A stretch of DNA of 64,000 bases from Flavobacteriales bacterium UBA2669 (GCA_002359215.1 DEMN01000006.1:124001-188000), one strand, 5' to 3'. Counted from the first letter of the stretch, positions 24,181-33,903 are shown. Numbers and translations are program-made. Notes: generated by a model from the sequence alone, not told the origin.

Positions 24181-27100
24181 ATGAAGAAGTTATTATCTTT
24201 TACCATATATTTATGTATAGGATTGCTATTGTCCCCTACTTTAAAATCTCAAAACAATGCTCTTGTCTTAAATGGAGCAGTTACAGTGATGAATGGAGGT
24301 ACTGCTGCAACACCTGTTTATGTGGTAGTTAACCAAAATAACCCATTAGGTATTGTTAGGAATGGAGGGCATATTCATTCTGAAAATCAATATAATTATG
24401 TGAAGTGGGAAACAGGTACTAGTTCAGGGAGTTATGTGATTCCTTTTGGTGTAGGAGGAAATTTAGCAGACTATATTCCTTTTACATTTAACAAGACTAC
24501 AACCAATTCGACAGATATTCAGATGTCAACTTGGTTTACCAATGTGCCAAACTTTCCTAAACCTGCAGCAACAAATGTTGGCCCCGTAACTAACATGTTA
24601 AATTTTGCAGATTCTGTTCAATATGCTATTGATAGATTTTGGGATATTCAGGCTGCAAATAATACGACAGGAGATTTAACATTTTCTTATAGAGGAGTTG
24701 AAAATACAACTATTAATCCTACTGGGAATGTAAGAACGCAACATTGGAATGGAACATCCTGGGATGCTCCTGTTACTCCAGGGACACCAGGTGTAACTGC
24801 AGGTATCGGTTCTGCTGGGCCATTTGTTGGTCAAAATACATTTTCGCCTTGGGTATTGTCTGTTATTCCAGTTTGTCCTGAAGATACAATTAGTTATGCT
24901 GGAGATCCTTTTTGTGGTAACGATACTAATACATATAGTGTAACCCATACTAATGGAACATTAACCGGTACTTATTCAGCTGCACCAGGAGGCTTGTCTT
25001 TAAATACTACTACAGGAGATATTGTTCCAAGTTTAAGTACACCTGGTGTTTATACAGTTACTTTTACTGTTGCGGCAACACCTACTTGTCCACAATATCA
25101 AACATCAACAACTATAACAATAGATGCTGCTGATGATGCAAGTTTTACTTATAGTTCTACTACATTTTGTATAACAGGAACAAATCCAACTCCTACAATT
25201 AATGGTACAACAGGAGGAACATTTACAATAACTGCCCCTGGATCAATTAATTCCTCAACAGGGGAAATTGATTTATTATTAAGTGGGTTAGGAACATTTA
25301 CTGTTTACTATAATACAGCATCGGCTGGGAATCCATGTCCATCTGCAGATTCAGTTCAGGTAACTATTACTGCGGCACCAATAGCAACATTTAGTTATGA
25401 TGCTCCTCAATATTGTTTAGATGCAGCAAATCCTATTTTGACTTATGCACCGGGAGCAAGTGGAGGAACATTTACATCAAATCCATCAACAGGCTTGAGC
25501 TTAAATAGTTCTAATGGAGCAATTGATTTATCAACGAGTTCACCAGGAGTTTATACTGTATATAATACAATAGCAGCTTCAGGAGGATGTTCTGCAGCAA
25601 TAGATTCTACTACCATAGAGCTATTACAAGTTGACTCTGCATTATTCAGTTATTCGCCAACAACATTTTGTATAACAGGTACAAACCCAACACCAACCAT
25701 TAGTGGAACAACAGGAGGTACGTTTACAATAAGTACTCCAGGTGTAATTAATGCTACTACAGGAGAGATTGATTTAACCAATAGTGGGTTAGGTTCGTTT
25801 ACCGTTTATTATAATACTACATCAGCAGGGAACGATTGTCCTGCTTTAGATTCAGTTGTGATAAACATTGTAAATGCACCAGGAGCTACGTTTACTTATA
25901 ATAATTCACCATATTGTCAAGGGGATACTAATGAATTACCAGTGTTTACGGGAAATAATTTTGCAGGAACTTTTTCATCCAATCCTGCAGGATTGGTTTT
26001 TGTAAGTACTTCAACAGGAGAGTTAGATTTGACTAACAGTACCGCAGGAACTTATATGGTATATAATAACATTGCTGCATCAGGGGGGTGTGCAGCAGCA
26101 GTTGATTCTTTCCAAATAACAATTAATGCAAGCTATTTTATTGCACAAGCAGTTCAAATTTGTCAAGGAGATAGTGCTTTGATTGGGGGGGCATATCAAT
26201 TTACAAGTGGAGTATATAATGATACTTTAGCAACTCAAAATGGTTGTGATAGTATTATATCAACAACACTTACTGTTAACCCAATAGTAGTTACACAAAC
26301 AACTGCAGGAATATGTCAAGGTGATAGTATTTTGTTGGGAGGTTCATTTCAGACTACAGCAGGAGTTTATTACGACTCATTAACAACTAGTTTAGGTTGT
26401 GATAGTATAATCGAAACAACTTTATCTATTACACCACAAAATACGATTGTAATAGATCCTGTTCTTCCATTGTGTTTTGGAGATAATATTATACTAACAG
26501 CAACAGGAAGTGGAAATGGAACGGTAACTTGGTATACTGATGCTTCAGGAACAACGGTAATAGGAACAGGTAGCCCATTATTAATTCCATCAACTTCTAT
26601 AGGTGTGTTTACATTCTATGCAAGTGAAGTAGGAGGTTGTGACTCGCCAATAGATTCTGTTCAGGTTATAGTTGGAGGAGTGCAAGCTGTAATTAATGCA
26701 AACCCAACAACAGGTTCAACTCCGTTGAATGTATTTTTTGGGAATGGAAGTACAACTGGTTTTGGAATCTCCTATATTTGGGATTTTGGAAATGGAAATA
26801 CAGATACTATCTTTGAGCCATCACAAACGTACAATAATACAGGAACATATACAGTTACACTTATAGTAACCGATGGTATTTGTTCGGATACAGCAACTGT
26901 AATCATAACTGCAATTGGTGAGTCTGTTATTATTATTCCAAATGTATTTACTCCTAATGGAGATGGAAGCAACGATATGTTTATGGTGGGTGGTGAAAAC
27001 TTAGAGGAAGTTGAAGGAGTGATTTATAATAGATGGGGACAAAAATTATACGAGTGGAACTCTGTAACAGGAGGATGGGATGGAAGAACTTTGTCAGGAG

Positions 27101-27198
27101 AAGTTGTTCCTGATGGAACATACTTCTTTATTATAAATGCAAAAGGAACTGATGGAAAAGAATATTTTGAGAAAGGAACAGTTACCTTGATTAGATAA
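24181..27198 (+). CDS. Large secreted protein with PKD domain and type B gliding-associated C-terminus
   Basis: The 1005-residue protein has a signal peptide (about 1-23, ending KSQ), an N-terminal beta domain (to about 230), four related immunoglobulin-like modules of about 83 residues (about 315-650) arranged A-B-A'-B', two CQGDS...GCDSI modules (about 655-755), an Ig-like module, and a PKD domain (about 835-920, with YIWDFGNGNTDT). It ends with the type B tail IIPNVFTPNGDGSND to VTLIR used for T9SS export of large adhesins and gliding proteins. It is likely a cell-surface adhesin. No catalytic motif is seen. A strong terminator follows. Confidence 0.85.
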   Translation: MKKLLSFTIYLCIGLLLSPTLKSQNNALVLNGAVTVMNGGTAATPVYVVVNQNNPLGIVRNGGHIHSENQYNYVKWETGTSSGSYVIPFGVGGNLADYIPFTFNKTTTNSTDIQMSTWFTNVPNFPKPAATNVGPVTNMLNFADSVQYAIDRFWDIQAANNTTGDLTFSYRGVENTTINPTGNVRTQHWNGTSWDAPVTPGTPGVTAGIGSAGPFVGQNTFSPWVLSVIPVCPEDTISYAGDPFCGNDTNTYSVTHTNGTLTGTYSAAPGGLSLNTTTGDIVPSLSTPGVYTVTFTVAATPTCPQYQTSTTITIDAADDASFTYSSTTFCITGTNPTPTINGTTGGTFTITAPGSINSSTGEIDLLLSGLGTFTVYYNTASAGNPCPSADSVQVTITAAPIATFSYDAPQYCLDAANPILTYAPGASGGTFTSNPSTGLSLNSSNGAIDLSTSSPGVYTVYNTIAASGGCSAAIDSTTIELLQVDSALFSYSPTTFCITGTNPTPTISGTTGGTFTISTPGVINATTGEIDLTNSGLGSFTVYYNTTSAGNDCPALDSVVINIVNAPGATFTYNNSPYCQGDTNELPVFTGNNFAGTFSSNPAGLVFVSTSTGELDLTNSTAGTYMVYNNIAASGGCAAAVDSFQITINASYFIAQAVQICQGDSALIGGAYQFTSGVYNDTLATQNGCDSIISTTLTVNPIVVTQTTAGICQGDSILLGGSFQTTAGVYYDSLTTSLGCDSIIETTLSITPQNTIVIDPVLPLCFGDNIILTATGSGNGTVTWYTDASGTTVIGTGSPLLIPSTSIGVFTFYASEVGGCDSPIDSVQVIVGGVQAVINANPTTGSTPLNVFFGNGSTTGFGISYIWDFGNGNTDTIFEPSQTYNNTGTYTVTLIVTDGICSDTATVIITAIGESVIIIPNVFTPNGDGSNDMFMVGGENLEEVEGVIYNRWGQKLYEWNSVTGGWDGRTLSGEVVPDGTYFFIINAKGTDGKEYFEKGTVTLIR
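25143..26144 (+). repeat. 501-bp internal tandem duplication (two modules per unit)
   Basis: The string ACATTTTGTATAACAGG occurs at 25162 and again at 25663, and TATTGT of the second module occurs at 25411 and 25912. Both pairs are exactly 501 bases apart, so one unit of two modules (167 codons) was duplicated in frame. Edges are approximate. Confidence 0.75.
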
Positions 27199-27220
27199 TT
27201 AAATTATTTTTGTACAAATT

Positions 27221-27257
27221 AACAAAGGAGTGAGCATGTCTCACTCCTTTGTTTTTC
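27221..27257 (+). terminator. Strong terminator after the type B T9SS gene
   Basis: A 14-bp perfect stem (AACAAAGGAGTGAG at 27221-27234 with its complement at 27240-27253) with a 5-base loop is followed by T residues. It separates the surface-protein genes from the ribosomal cluster promoter. Confidence 0.9.
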
Positions 27258-27308
27258 TATCAAATTATAGATAAATTTAATGGATTTTCTAAAAAAATTA
27301 ACAAGCTA

Positions 27309-27338
27309 TTGTTTATATAAAAAATAATTGTATTTTTG
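27309..27338 (+). promoter_or_regulatory. Main promoter of the ribosomal cluster, TTG-N19-TATTTTTG
   Basis: TTG at 27309-27311 and TATTTTTG at 27331-27338 fit the Bacteroidetes consensus with ideal 19-base spacing. The leader to the rpsL ATG is about 40 bases. It follows a strong terminator, so it probably drives the long cluster that starts with rpsL. Confidence 0.7.
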
Positions 27339-27382
27339 CACTCCATTTTTTTAGGGATACTAACTATTTTAATTAAATAAAT

Positions 27383-27760
27383 ATGCCAACTATACAGCAA
27401 TTAGTAAGGAAAGGAAGAACAACTTTAGAAAAGAAAAGTAAATCTGCGGCTTTAGATTCTTGTCCGCAAAGAAGAGGTGTTTGTATCAGAGTTTATACAA
27501 CTACACCAAAAAAACCTAACTCAGCAATGAGAAAAGTTGCAAGGGTAAGACTAACAAACCAGAAAGAGGTGAATGCCTATATTCCAGGAGAAGGTCATAA
27601 CTTGCAAGAGCATTCTATTGTTTTAGTTAGAGGTGGAAGGGTAAAAGATTTACCAGGTGTTAGGTATCATATCGTAAGAGGTACTTTGGATACGACAGGT
27701 GTTGAAGGAAGAACTCAAAGAAGATCTAAGTATGGAACTAAACGTCCAAAGAAAAAATAA
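27383..27760 (+). CDS. rpsL: 30S ribosomal protein S12
   Basis: The 125-residue decoding-centre protein starts MPTIQQLVRKGR and keeps the conserved loops TPKKPNSAMRKVARVRLT and GGRVKDLPGVRYH. The lysines in KKPNS and in GRVKD, whose changes give streptomycin resistance in other bacteria, are unaltered. It is the first gene of the str part of the cluster, 38 bases ahead of rpsG. Confidence 0.98.
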   Translation: MPTIQQLVRKGRTTLEKKSKSAALDSCPQRRGVCIRVYTTTPKKPNSAMRKVARVRLTNQKEVNAYIPGEGHNLQEHSIVLVRGGRVKDLPGVRYHIVRGTLDTTGVEGRTQRRSKYGTKRPKKK

Positions 27761-27798
27761 TTAATACCAAATAAATATATAAAGGTTAATATAGCAAA

Positions 27799-28269
27799 AT
27801 GAGAAAGTCAAGAGCAAAAAAAAGAGTATTACTTCCAGACCCTAAGTTTAGTGATGTTTTGGTAACACAATTCGTTAATAATTTAATGTTGGATGGTAAG
27901 AAGAGCGTTGCATTTAAATTATTTTATGACGCACTAGAAATTGTAGGACAAAAAGTTACTGAAGAAAATAATTTAGATGTTTTCAAAAAAGCATTGAAAA
28001 ATGTTACTCCAGGAGTTGAAGTTAGAAGTAGAAGAATTGGAGGGGCAACATTCCAAATTCCACAACCAATTAGAGATGAAAGACAAGTTTCTATGGGAAT
28101 AAAATGGTTGATAGGATATGCTAGAAAAAGAAATGAAAAAACCATGGCTCAGAAATTAGCCGGAGAAATAGTTGCAGGATTCAAAGAAGAAGGTGCGGCT
28201 TTCAAGAAAAAAGAAGATACGCATAGAATGGCAGATGCTAACAAAGCATTCTCTCATTTTAGATTTTAA
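27799..28269 (+). CDS. rpsG: 30S ribosomal protein S7
   Basis: The 156-residue protein begins MRKSRAKKRVLLPDPKF and contains the VEVRSRRIGGATFQIP signature. It nucleates assembly of the 30S head at the 3' domain of 16S rRNA and in E. coli represses the str operon; the 38-base rpsL-rpsG gap here shows no obvious copy of that target. The fusA start follows after 22 bases. Confidence 0.98.
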   Translation: MRKSRAKKRVLLPDPKFSDVLVTQFVNNLMLDGKKSVAFKLFYDALEIVGQKVTEENNLDVFKKALKNVTPGVEVRSRRIGGATFQIPQPIRDERQVSMGIKWLIGYARKRNEKTMAQKLAGEIVAGFKEEGAAFKKKEDTHRMADANKAFSHFRF

Positions 28270-28291
28270 AATACAAATAAAGTAATTTACC

Positions 28292-30397
28292 ATGGCTAGA
28301 GATTTAAAATATACAAGAAATATAGGTATTGCGGCACATATTGATGCTGGAAAAACTACCACAACCGAAAGAATACTTTTTTACGGTGGAGTAAGTCATA
28401 AAATTGGAGAAGTACATGATGGTGCTGCTACAATGGACTGGATGGAGCAAGAACAAGAAAGAGGTATTACTATTACTTCAGCTGCCACTACTTTAACTTG
28501 GCCTTATAGAGGAGATAATTATCATGTGAATATTATTGATACTCCTGGTCACGTTGATTTTACAGTTGAGGTAAATCGTTCGTTAAGAGTATTGGATGGA
28601 TTAGTATTCTTATTCAGTGCTGTTGATGGTGTTGAACCACAATCGGAAACTAACTGGAGGCTAGCTAATAATTACAACGTTCCAAGAATTGGTTTTGTAA
28701 ACAAAATGGATAGATCAGGAGCTGATTTTCTTAATGTTTGTAAACAAGTTAGAGAAATGTTAGGTAGTCATGCATTACCATTACAATTAAATATTGGTGC
28801 TGAAGATGATTTTAAAGGAGTTGTTGATTTGATTAATTTCAAAGGAATTGTTTGGAATGAAGATGATTTTGGAATGACTTTTAATGAAGTTGAAATTCCT
28901 GCAGATATTATTGATGAAGCAAGAGAATTAAGAGGTAAATTATTAGAAGCAGTTGCCGAATTTGATGAAACCTTAATGGAAAAATATTTTGAGGATGAAA
29001 ATTCATTAACAGAAAGAGAAATTCTTGATGCATTGAGGGAAGCAACAATTTCAGGAAAAGTTGTTCCTATGATGTGTGGTTCTTCCTTTAAAAATAAAGG
29101 AGTACAAGCAATGTTGGATATGGTAATGGAAATATTACCTTCTCCATTAGATCAAGAAGCAATTGTTGGTATTAACCCAAGAACAGATGCTGAAGAAAAA
29201 AGAAAGCCTTCGGTAAACGAACCATTTGCTGCTTTAGCATTTAAAATTGCTACAGATCCTTTTGTAGGAAGGTTGTGTTTTACTAGAGCGTATTCTGGAA
29301 AATTGGATTCAGGTTCTTATGTGCTTAATACAAGAACAGGAAATAAAGAAAGAATTTCTAGAATTTTCCAAATGCATGCTAATAAACAAAATCAAATTGA
29401 TTGTTTAATGGCTGGAGATATTGCAGCTGTTATCGGATTTAAAGATATTAAAACAGGAGATACATTATGTGATGAAAAACACCCAATAGTGTTAGAGTCT
29501 ATGGTATTTCCTGAACCGGTTATCGGTATTGCTATTGAGCCTAAAACTCAAGCAGATGTTGATAAACTAGGTAATGCATTATCTAAATTATCGGAAGAAG
29601 ATCCTACATTAACTATTCATACTGATGAAGATTCAGGTCAAACTGTATTAAGTGGTATGGGAGAGTTGCACTTAGAAATTATCTTAGATAGATTAAAAAG
29701 AGAATTTAAAGTAGAATGTAATCAAGGTCAACCTCAGGTTGCCTACAAAGAGGCAATTACAGGTACTGTTGATCACAGAGAGGTTTACAAAAAACAATCT
29801 GGTGGTAGAGGTAAATTTGCTGATATTGTATTTACTGTTGAACCACAAACAGATCCAGAAAAATTAGGATTAGAATTCGTTAATGAAATTAAAGGTGGTA
29901 ATATCCCTAGAGAATTCATTCCTTCAGTTGAAAAAGGATTTAAAGAAGCAATGAAAACTGGTGTACTTGCTGGTTATTCTGTAGATAGCTTAAAAGTAAC
30001 ATTAAAAGATGGGTCTTACCACGCAGTAGATTCTGATGCATTATCTTTTGAGGTTGCTGCTAAAATGGCTTATAGAAATGCATTGCCTAAAGCAGGACCG
30101 ATTTTATTAGAACCAGTAATGAAATTGGAAGTTGTTACTCCAGAAGAAAATATGGGAGATATTGTTGGAGACTTGAACAGAAGAAGAGGTCAAGTAGAAG
30201 GTATGGATGATAGAGCAGGAGCTAAAATCATTAAGGCTAAAGTGCCATTGTCAGAAATGTTTGGATATGTTACTTCATTAAGAACGATGTCATCAGGTAG
30301 AGCAACATCTACAATGGAGTTCTCCCACTTTGATCCATGTCCGAAAAATATTGCTGATGAAGTAATTGCTAAAGTAAAAGGTAAAGTAGAAGCATAA
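28292..30397 (+). CDS. fusA: Elongation factor G
   Basis: The 701-residue GTPase carries G1 AHIDAGKT at 15-22, the switch region RGITITSAATT, DTPGH (G3) and NKMD (G4), and the domain II-V layout that catalyses translocation. The full length and str-operon position mark it as the main EF-G rather than a paralog. In many bacteria tuf follows here, but in this genome rpsJ follows after 22 bases, which joins the str and S10 operons. Confidence 0.98.
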   Translation: MARDLKYTRNIGIAAHIDAGKTTTTERILFYGGVSHKIGEVHDGAATMDWMEQEQERGITITSAATTLTWPYRGDNYHVNIIDTPGHVDFTVEVNRSLRVLDGLVFLFSAVDGVEPQSETNWRLANNYNVPRIGFVNKMDRSGADFLNVCKQVREMLGSHALPLQLNIGAEDDFKGVVDLINFKGIVWNEDDFGMTFNEVEIPADIIDEARELRGKLLEAVAEFDETLMEKYFEDENSLTEREILDALREATISGKVVPMMCGSSFKNKGVQAMLDMVMEILPSPLDQEAIVGINPRTDAEEKRKPSVNEPFAALAFKIATDPFVGRLCFTRAYSGKLDSGSYVLNTRTGNKERISRIFQMHANKQNQIDCLMAGDIAAVIGFKDIKTGDTLCDEKHPIVLESMVFPEPVIGIAIEPKTQADVDKLGNALSKLSEEDPTLTIHTDEDSGQTVLSGMGELHLEIILDRLKREFKVECNQGQPQVAYKEAITGTVDHREVYKKQSGGRGKFADIVFTVEPQTDPEKLGLEFVNEIKGGNIPREFIPSVEKGFKEAMKTGVLAGYSVDSLKVTLKDGSYHAVDSDALSFEVAAKMAYRNALPKAGPILLEPVMKLEVVTPEENMGDIVGDLNRRRGQVEGMDDRAGAKIIKAKVPLSEMFGYVTSLRTMSSGRATSTMEFSHFDPCPKNIADEVIAKVKGKVEA

Positions 30398-30419
30398 TAA
30401 TTTTATATTATAAATAATA

Positions 30420-30725
30420 ATGAGCCAAAAAATTAGAATAAAATTAAAATCATACGATTTCAACTTAGTTGATAGATCAGCTGAAAAAATCGTTAAGACT
30501 GTTAAATCAACAGGCGCTATCGTTAATGGACCAATTCCATTACCAACACACAAAAGAATTTACACAGTATTAAGATCACCACACGTTAACAAGAAAGCTA
30601 GAGAGCAATTTCAATTATGTTCTTACAAAAGATTAATTGATATCTACAGTTCTTCTTCAAAAACAGTTGATTCTTTAATGAAGTTAGAGTTGCCAAGTGG
30701 TGTTGATGTTGAAATCAAAGTTTAA
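30420..30725 (+). CDS. rpsJ: 30S ribosomal protein S10
   Basis: The 101-residue protein begins MSQKIRIKLKSYDFNLVDRS and contains GPIPLPTHKRIYTVLRSPH. It lies in the 30S head and, in other bacteria, doubles as the antitermination factor NusE. It heads the S10 segment and is 33 bases ahead of rplC. Confidence 0.98.
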   Translation: MSQKIRIKLKSYDFNLVDRSAEKIVKTVKSTGAIVNGPIPLPTHKRIYTVLRSPHVNKKAREQFQLCSYKRLIDIYSSSSKTVDSLMKLELPSGVDVEIKV

Positions 30726-30758
30726 GTAAATTAATTATTAATATAAAAACAAAGTAAA

Positions 30759-31373
30759 ATGCCAGGATTGATTGGGAAAAAATTAGGTATGACTAGCGTT
30801 TATAGTGCCGAGGGTAAAAATATACCATGCACAATTATTGAAGCTGGTCCTTGTGTTGTAACACAAGTCAAAAAGGTAGATACCGATGGCTACGAAGCTG
30901 TTCAAATTGCTTACGGAGAAAGAAAAGAAAAAAATACTCCAAAAGCTTTACAAGGACACTTCAAAAAATCAGGAACTACACCAAAAAGAAAAGTAGTTGA
31001 AGTTGATGGATTGCAAGATTCAAAAGTTGGAGACCAAGTTACTGTTGATATGTTTATTGAAGGAGAGTGGGTTGACGTTGTAGGAACATCAAAAGGTAAA
31101 GGTTTTCAAGGGGTTGTTAAAAGACACGGTTTTGCCGGTGTTGGAGATGCAACTCACGGTCAGCATAACAGACTAAGAGCACCAGGTTCTCTTGGAGCAG
31201 GTTCTACACCATCTAGAGTAATGAAAGGAATGAAAATGGCGGGAAGAATGGGTGGAAAAAGAGTTAAACAAGTTAACCTAGAAGTGGTTAAAGTTTATAA
31301 TGATAAGAATTTAATAGTACTTAAAGGTTCAATACCTGGTCCTAAAGGTTCTTATGTAGTAATCGAAAAATAA
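30759..31373 (+). CDS. rplC: 50S ribosomal protein L3
   Basis: The 204-residue protein begins MPGLIGKKLGMTSVY and has the long loop GTSKGKGFQGVVKRHGFAG that reaches the peptidyl transferase centre, followed by GSLGAGSTPSRVMKGMKMAGRMG. It is an early 50S assembly protein. A clear Shine-Dalgarno for the next gene lies in the 15-base gap after its stop codon. Confidence 0.98.
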   Translation: MPGLIGKKLGMTSVYSAEGKNIPCTIIEAGPCVVTQVKKVDTDGYEAVQIAYGERKEKNTPKALQGHFKKSGTTPKRKVVEVDGLQDSKVGDQVTVDMFIEGEWVDVVGTSKGKGFQGVVKRHGFAGVGDATHGQHNRLRAPGSLGAGSTPSRVMKGMKMAGRMGGKRVKQVNLEVVKVYNDKNLIVLKGSIPGPKGSYVVIEK

Positions 31374-31375
31374 AT

Positions 31376-31381
31376 AGGAGG
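31376..31381 (+). promoter_or_regulatory. Canonical Shine-Dalgarno (AGGAGG) before rplD
   Basis: AGGAGG, continuing as AGGAGGAT, ends 7 bases before the rplD ATG at 31389. It is noteworthy because almost no other gene in this window has such a site and Bacteroidetes ribosomes normally hide the anti-Shine-Dalgarno. Confidence 0.75.
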
Positions 31382-31388
31382 ATAACAA

Positions 31389-32018
31389 ATGGAATTAGTT
31401 ATTAAAAATATAGAAGGAAAAGATACAAAGAAAAAAGCTGTTCTTGATGATACAGTTTTTGCTATCGAACCTAATGATCATGCTATTTATTTAGATGTTA
31501 AACAATATTTAGCAAACAAAAGACAAGGTACTCATAAGGCAAAAGAAAGAGGAGAGGTAAAAGGAAGTACTAGAAAAATTAAAAAACAAAAAGGTACAGG
31601 TACAGCTAGAGCTGGAGATATTAAAAACCCATTGTTTAAAGGTGGTGGTAGAGTTTTTGGGCCAAGACCAAGAGATTATGAGTTTAAATTAAATGTAAAA
31701 CAAAAAAGATTAGCTAGAAGATCAGCTTTAAGTTATAAAGCAAAAGATGGAGCTATTACAATTTTAGAAGACATTAATTTTGAGTCTCCAAAAACTAAAG
31801 AATATGCTTCAATTTTATCTAATTTAAATATTTTAGATAAAAAATCTTTAATAGTTATTCCTGATTCAAATAAAAATGTATATTTGTCGTCCCGAAATTT
31901 GAAAGGGACCAAAGTAGTAACTGCTTCTGAAATAAACACTTACGATATTTTGAATGCAAATATGGTAGTTATTTCGGAAGGATCTATAAGCAAAATTGAA
32001 GGAATTTTAAGAAAATAA
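31389..32018 (+). CDS. rplD: 50S ribosomal protein L4
   Basis: The 209-residue protein has the L4 loop KQKGTGTARAGDIKNPLFKGGG that lines the exit tunnel, and the VFGPRPRDYEFKLN motif. In E. coli L4 is the autogenous regulator of the S10 operon. Here the gene is preceded by a consensus Shine-Dalgarno, unlike its neighbours, so special translational control is possible. The stop is 6 bases from rplW. Confidence 0.97.
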   Translation: MELVIKNIEGKDTKKKAVLDDTVFAIEPNDHAIYLDVKQYLANKRQGTHKAKERGEVKGSTRKIKKQKGTGTARAGDIKNPLFKGGGRVFGPRPRDYEFKLNVKQKRLARRSALSYKAKDGAITILEDINFESPKTKEYASILSNLNILDKKSLIVIPDSNKNVYLSSRNLKGTKVVTASEINTYDILNANMVVISEGSISKIEGILRK

Positions 32019-32024
32019 TGTAAG

Positions 32025-32315
32025 ATGGAGATTATAATTAAACCTGTTATTACTGAAAAAATGACTTCTCAAACGGAGAAGTTTAATCGTTATGCTTTTG
32101 TTGTAAACAAGAAAGCCAACAAAATTCAAATTAAAGATGCAATTAAAGACATGTATAATGTAACAGTTGAGTCTATTAATACAATGAATTATGCTGGAAA
32201 ATCTAAATCAAGATACACAAAAGCAGGATTAGTTTCAGGAAGAACAAATAATTACAAAAAAGCAGTTGTAACCTTATCAGAAGGAGAAGCGATAGACTTT
32301 TTTAGTAATATTTAA
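32025..32315 (+). CDS. rplW: 50S ribosomal protein L23
   Basis: The 96-residue protein begins MEIIIKPVITEKMTSQTEK and has the long-loop form with IQIKDAIKDMYNVTVESINT. It surrounds the tunnel exit and docks trigger factor and the signal recognition particle. A 59-base gap leads to rplB and contains a short G-rich/C-rich hairpin (GGGGG at about 32342). Confidence 0.97.
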   Translation: MEIIIKPVITEKMTSQTEKFNRYAFVVNKKANKIQIKDAIKDMYNVTVESINTMNYAGKSKSRYTKAGLVSGRTNNYKKAVVTLSEGEAIDFFSNI

Positions 32316-32374
32316 GACATAAAGTATTTTATTAACTATACGGGGGATACAACCCTCTAAAGAGATAAACAAAA

Positions 32375-33199
32375 ATGGCATTAAGAAAATTGAATCCCAT
32401 AACTCCGGGACAAAGACATAAGATTGCTAGTGATTTCAACGAAATTACCACATCTACACCAGAGAAATCTTTAACCAAAGGTAGAAGTAAATCAGGTGGT
32501 AGAAATAATGATGGTAAAATGACCATGAGGTATATTGGTGGTGGTCACAAGCAAAAATCAAGAGAAATAGATTTTAAAAGAGAAAAGGACGGAGTTCCTG
32601 GTATCGTTAAATCTGTTGAATATGACCCAACAAGAACTGCAAGGATTGCTTTAATTTATTACAAGGATGGAGAAAAAAGATATATTATCGCTCCAAACGG
32701 TATTAAAGTAGGTCAGGAAATTATTTCCGGAAAAGGTGCAGCTCCAGAAGTTGGTAATACACTTTATTTATCAGAAGTTCCATTAGGAACAGTAATACAT
32801 AACATTGAATTAAGACCTAACCAAGGAGCTAAGTTAGCTAGAAGTGCAGGTTCTTATGCTCAATTAACTGCAAAAGATGGAAAATTTGTTGTTGTTAAAC
32901 TTCCTTCAGGAGAAACAAGATTAATTTTAGCTACATGTCGTGCAACAATTGGAACAGTATCTAATTCTGAACACATGTTAGAAAGATCTGGTAAAGCAGG
33001 TAAAAGCAGATGGTTAGGAAGAAGACCAAGAGTAAGAGGTGTTGTAATGAATCCAATAGATCACCCAATGGGTGGTGGTGAAGGTAAGAATTCAGGAGGT
33101 CACCCAAGATCTAGAAAAGGATTACCTGCAAAAGGATACAAAACAAGATCTAAAAAGAGTAAATCAAGTAAATACATTATTGAAGGTAGAAAGAAATAA
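32375..33199 (+). CDS. rplB: 50S ribosomal protein L2
   Basis: The 274-residue protein has MALRKLNPITPGQRHKI, the RNA-binding core and the C-terminal loop NPIDHPMGGGEGKNSGGHP, whose histidine is close to the peptidyl transferase centre. It bridges the subunits and is one of the most conserved 50S proteins. The basic tail KTRSKKSKSSK is normal for the family. Confidence 0.98.
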   Translation: MALRKLNPITPGQRHKIASDFNEITTSTPEKSLTKGRSKSGGRNNDGKMTMRYIGGGHKQKSREIDFKREKDGVPGIVKSVEYDPTRTARIALIYYKDGEKRYIIAPNGIKVGQEIISGKGAAPEVGNTLYLSEVPLGTVIHNIELRPNQGAKLARSAGSYAQLTAKDGKFVVVKLPSGETRLILATCRATIGTVSNSEHMLERSGKAGKSRWLGRRPRVRGVVMNPIDHPMGGGEGKNSGGHPRSRKGLPAKGYKTRSKKSKSSKYIIEGRKK

Positions 33200-33206
33200 T
33201 TAAATT

Positions 33207-33488
33207 ATGAGTCGTTCGTTAAAAAAACCACCGTTTGTTCATTATAAATTGCAATTAAGAGTTGACACAGCTCAGCAATCTGGAAAAAAAGCAGTTATAA
33301 AGACTTGGTCTAGAGCTTCAATGATTACACCTGACTTTGTTGGGTTAACTATTGCAGTTCATAATGGAAATAAATTTATACCTGTTTATGTTACAGAAAA
33401 TATGGTAGGACACAAGTTAGGAGAATTTTCTCCAACGAGAAACTTTAGAGGTCATGCCGGTAACAAAAAAGATAAAGGTAAAAGATAA
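33207..33488 (+). CDS. rpsS: 30S ribosomal protein S19
   Basis: The 93-residue protein begins MSRSLKKPPFVHYKL and has TWSRASMITPDFVGLTIAVHNG and GHKLGEFSPTRNFRGH. It contacts S13 and the A-site finger in the 30S head. Spacing to rplB is 7 bases and to rplV 13 bases. Confidence 0.98.
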   Translation: MSRSLKKPPFVHYKLQLRVDTAQQSGKKAVIKTWSRASMITPDFVGLTIAVHNGNKFIPVYVTENMVGHKLGEFSPTRNFRGHAGNKKDKGKR

Positions 33489-33501
33489 AAATTAGTATAT
33501 C

Positions 33502-33897
33502 ATGGGTGTTAGAAAAAAAGAAAGAGCACAGCAAATAAAAGAGGCTAAAAAAACATTAAGTTATGCAAAACTTAATAACTGTCCTACTTCTCCTCGTAAG
33601 ATGAGAAAAGTATCAGACATGATTAAAGGACAAGATGTTTTTAAAGCATTGGGTATATTACAATTTAGCCCTCAAGATGCTGCTAAGAGATTAGAAAAAT
33701 TATTAAGATCTGCAATAGCTAATTGGGAAACCAAAAATGAAGGAGCAAGACCAGAGGAAAGTAACTTAATTGTTAAATCAATTCAAGTTGATAGTGCTAG
33801 AATGTTGAAAAGAATTCAACCAGCACCTCAAGGTAGAGCTCACAGAGTTAGAAAAAGATCAAATCATGTTACATTAATCGTTGATAGCAAAAATTAA
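33502..33897 (+). CDS. rplV: 50S ribosomal protein L22
   Basis: The 131-residue protein has an N-terminal basic extension (MGVRKKERAQQIKEAKKTL) before the L22 core (NCPTSPRKMRKVSDMIKGQ) and the tunnel hairpin ending with PAPQGRAHRVRKRSNHVTLIV. The extension makes it about 20 residues longer than the E. coli protein, as I recall for Bacteroidetes. Macrolide-site residues in the hairpin look ordinary. Confidence 0.97.
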   Translation: MGVRKKERAQQIKEAKKTLSYAKLNNCPTSPRKMRKVSDMIKGQDVFKALGILQFSPQDAAKRLEKLLRSAIANWETKNEGARPEESNLIVKSIQVDSARMLKRIQPAPQGRAHRVRKRSNHVTLIVDSKN

Positions 33898-33903
33898 AAA
33901 TAG

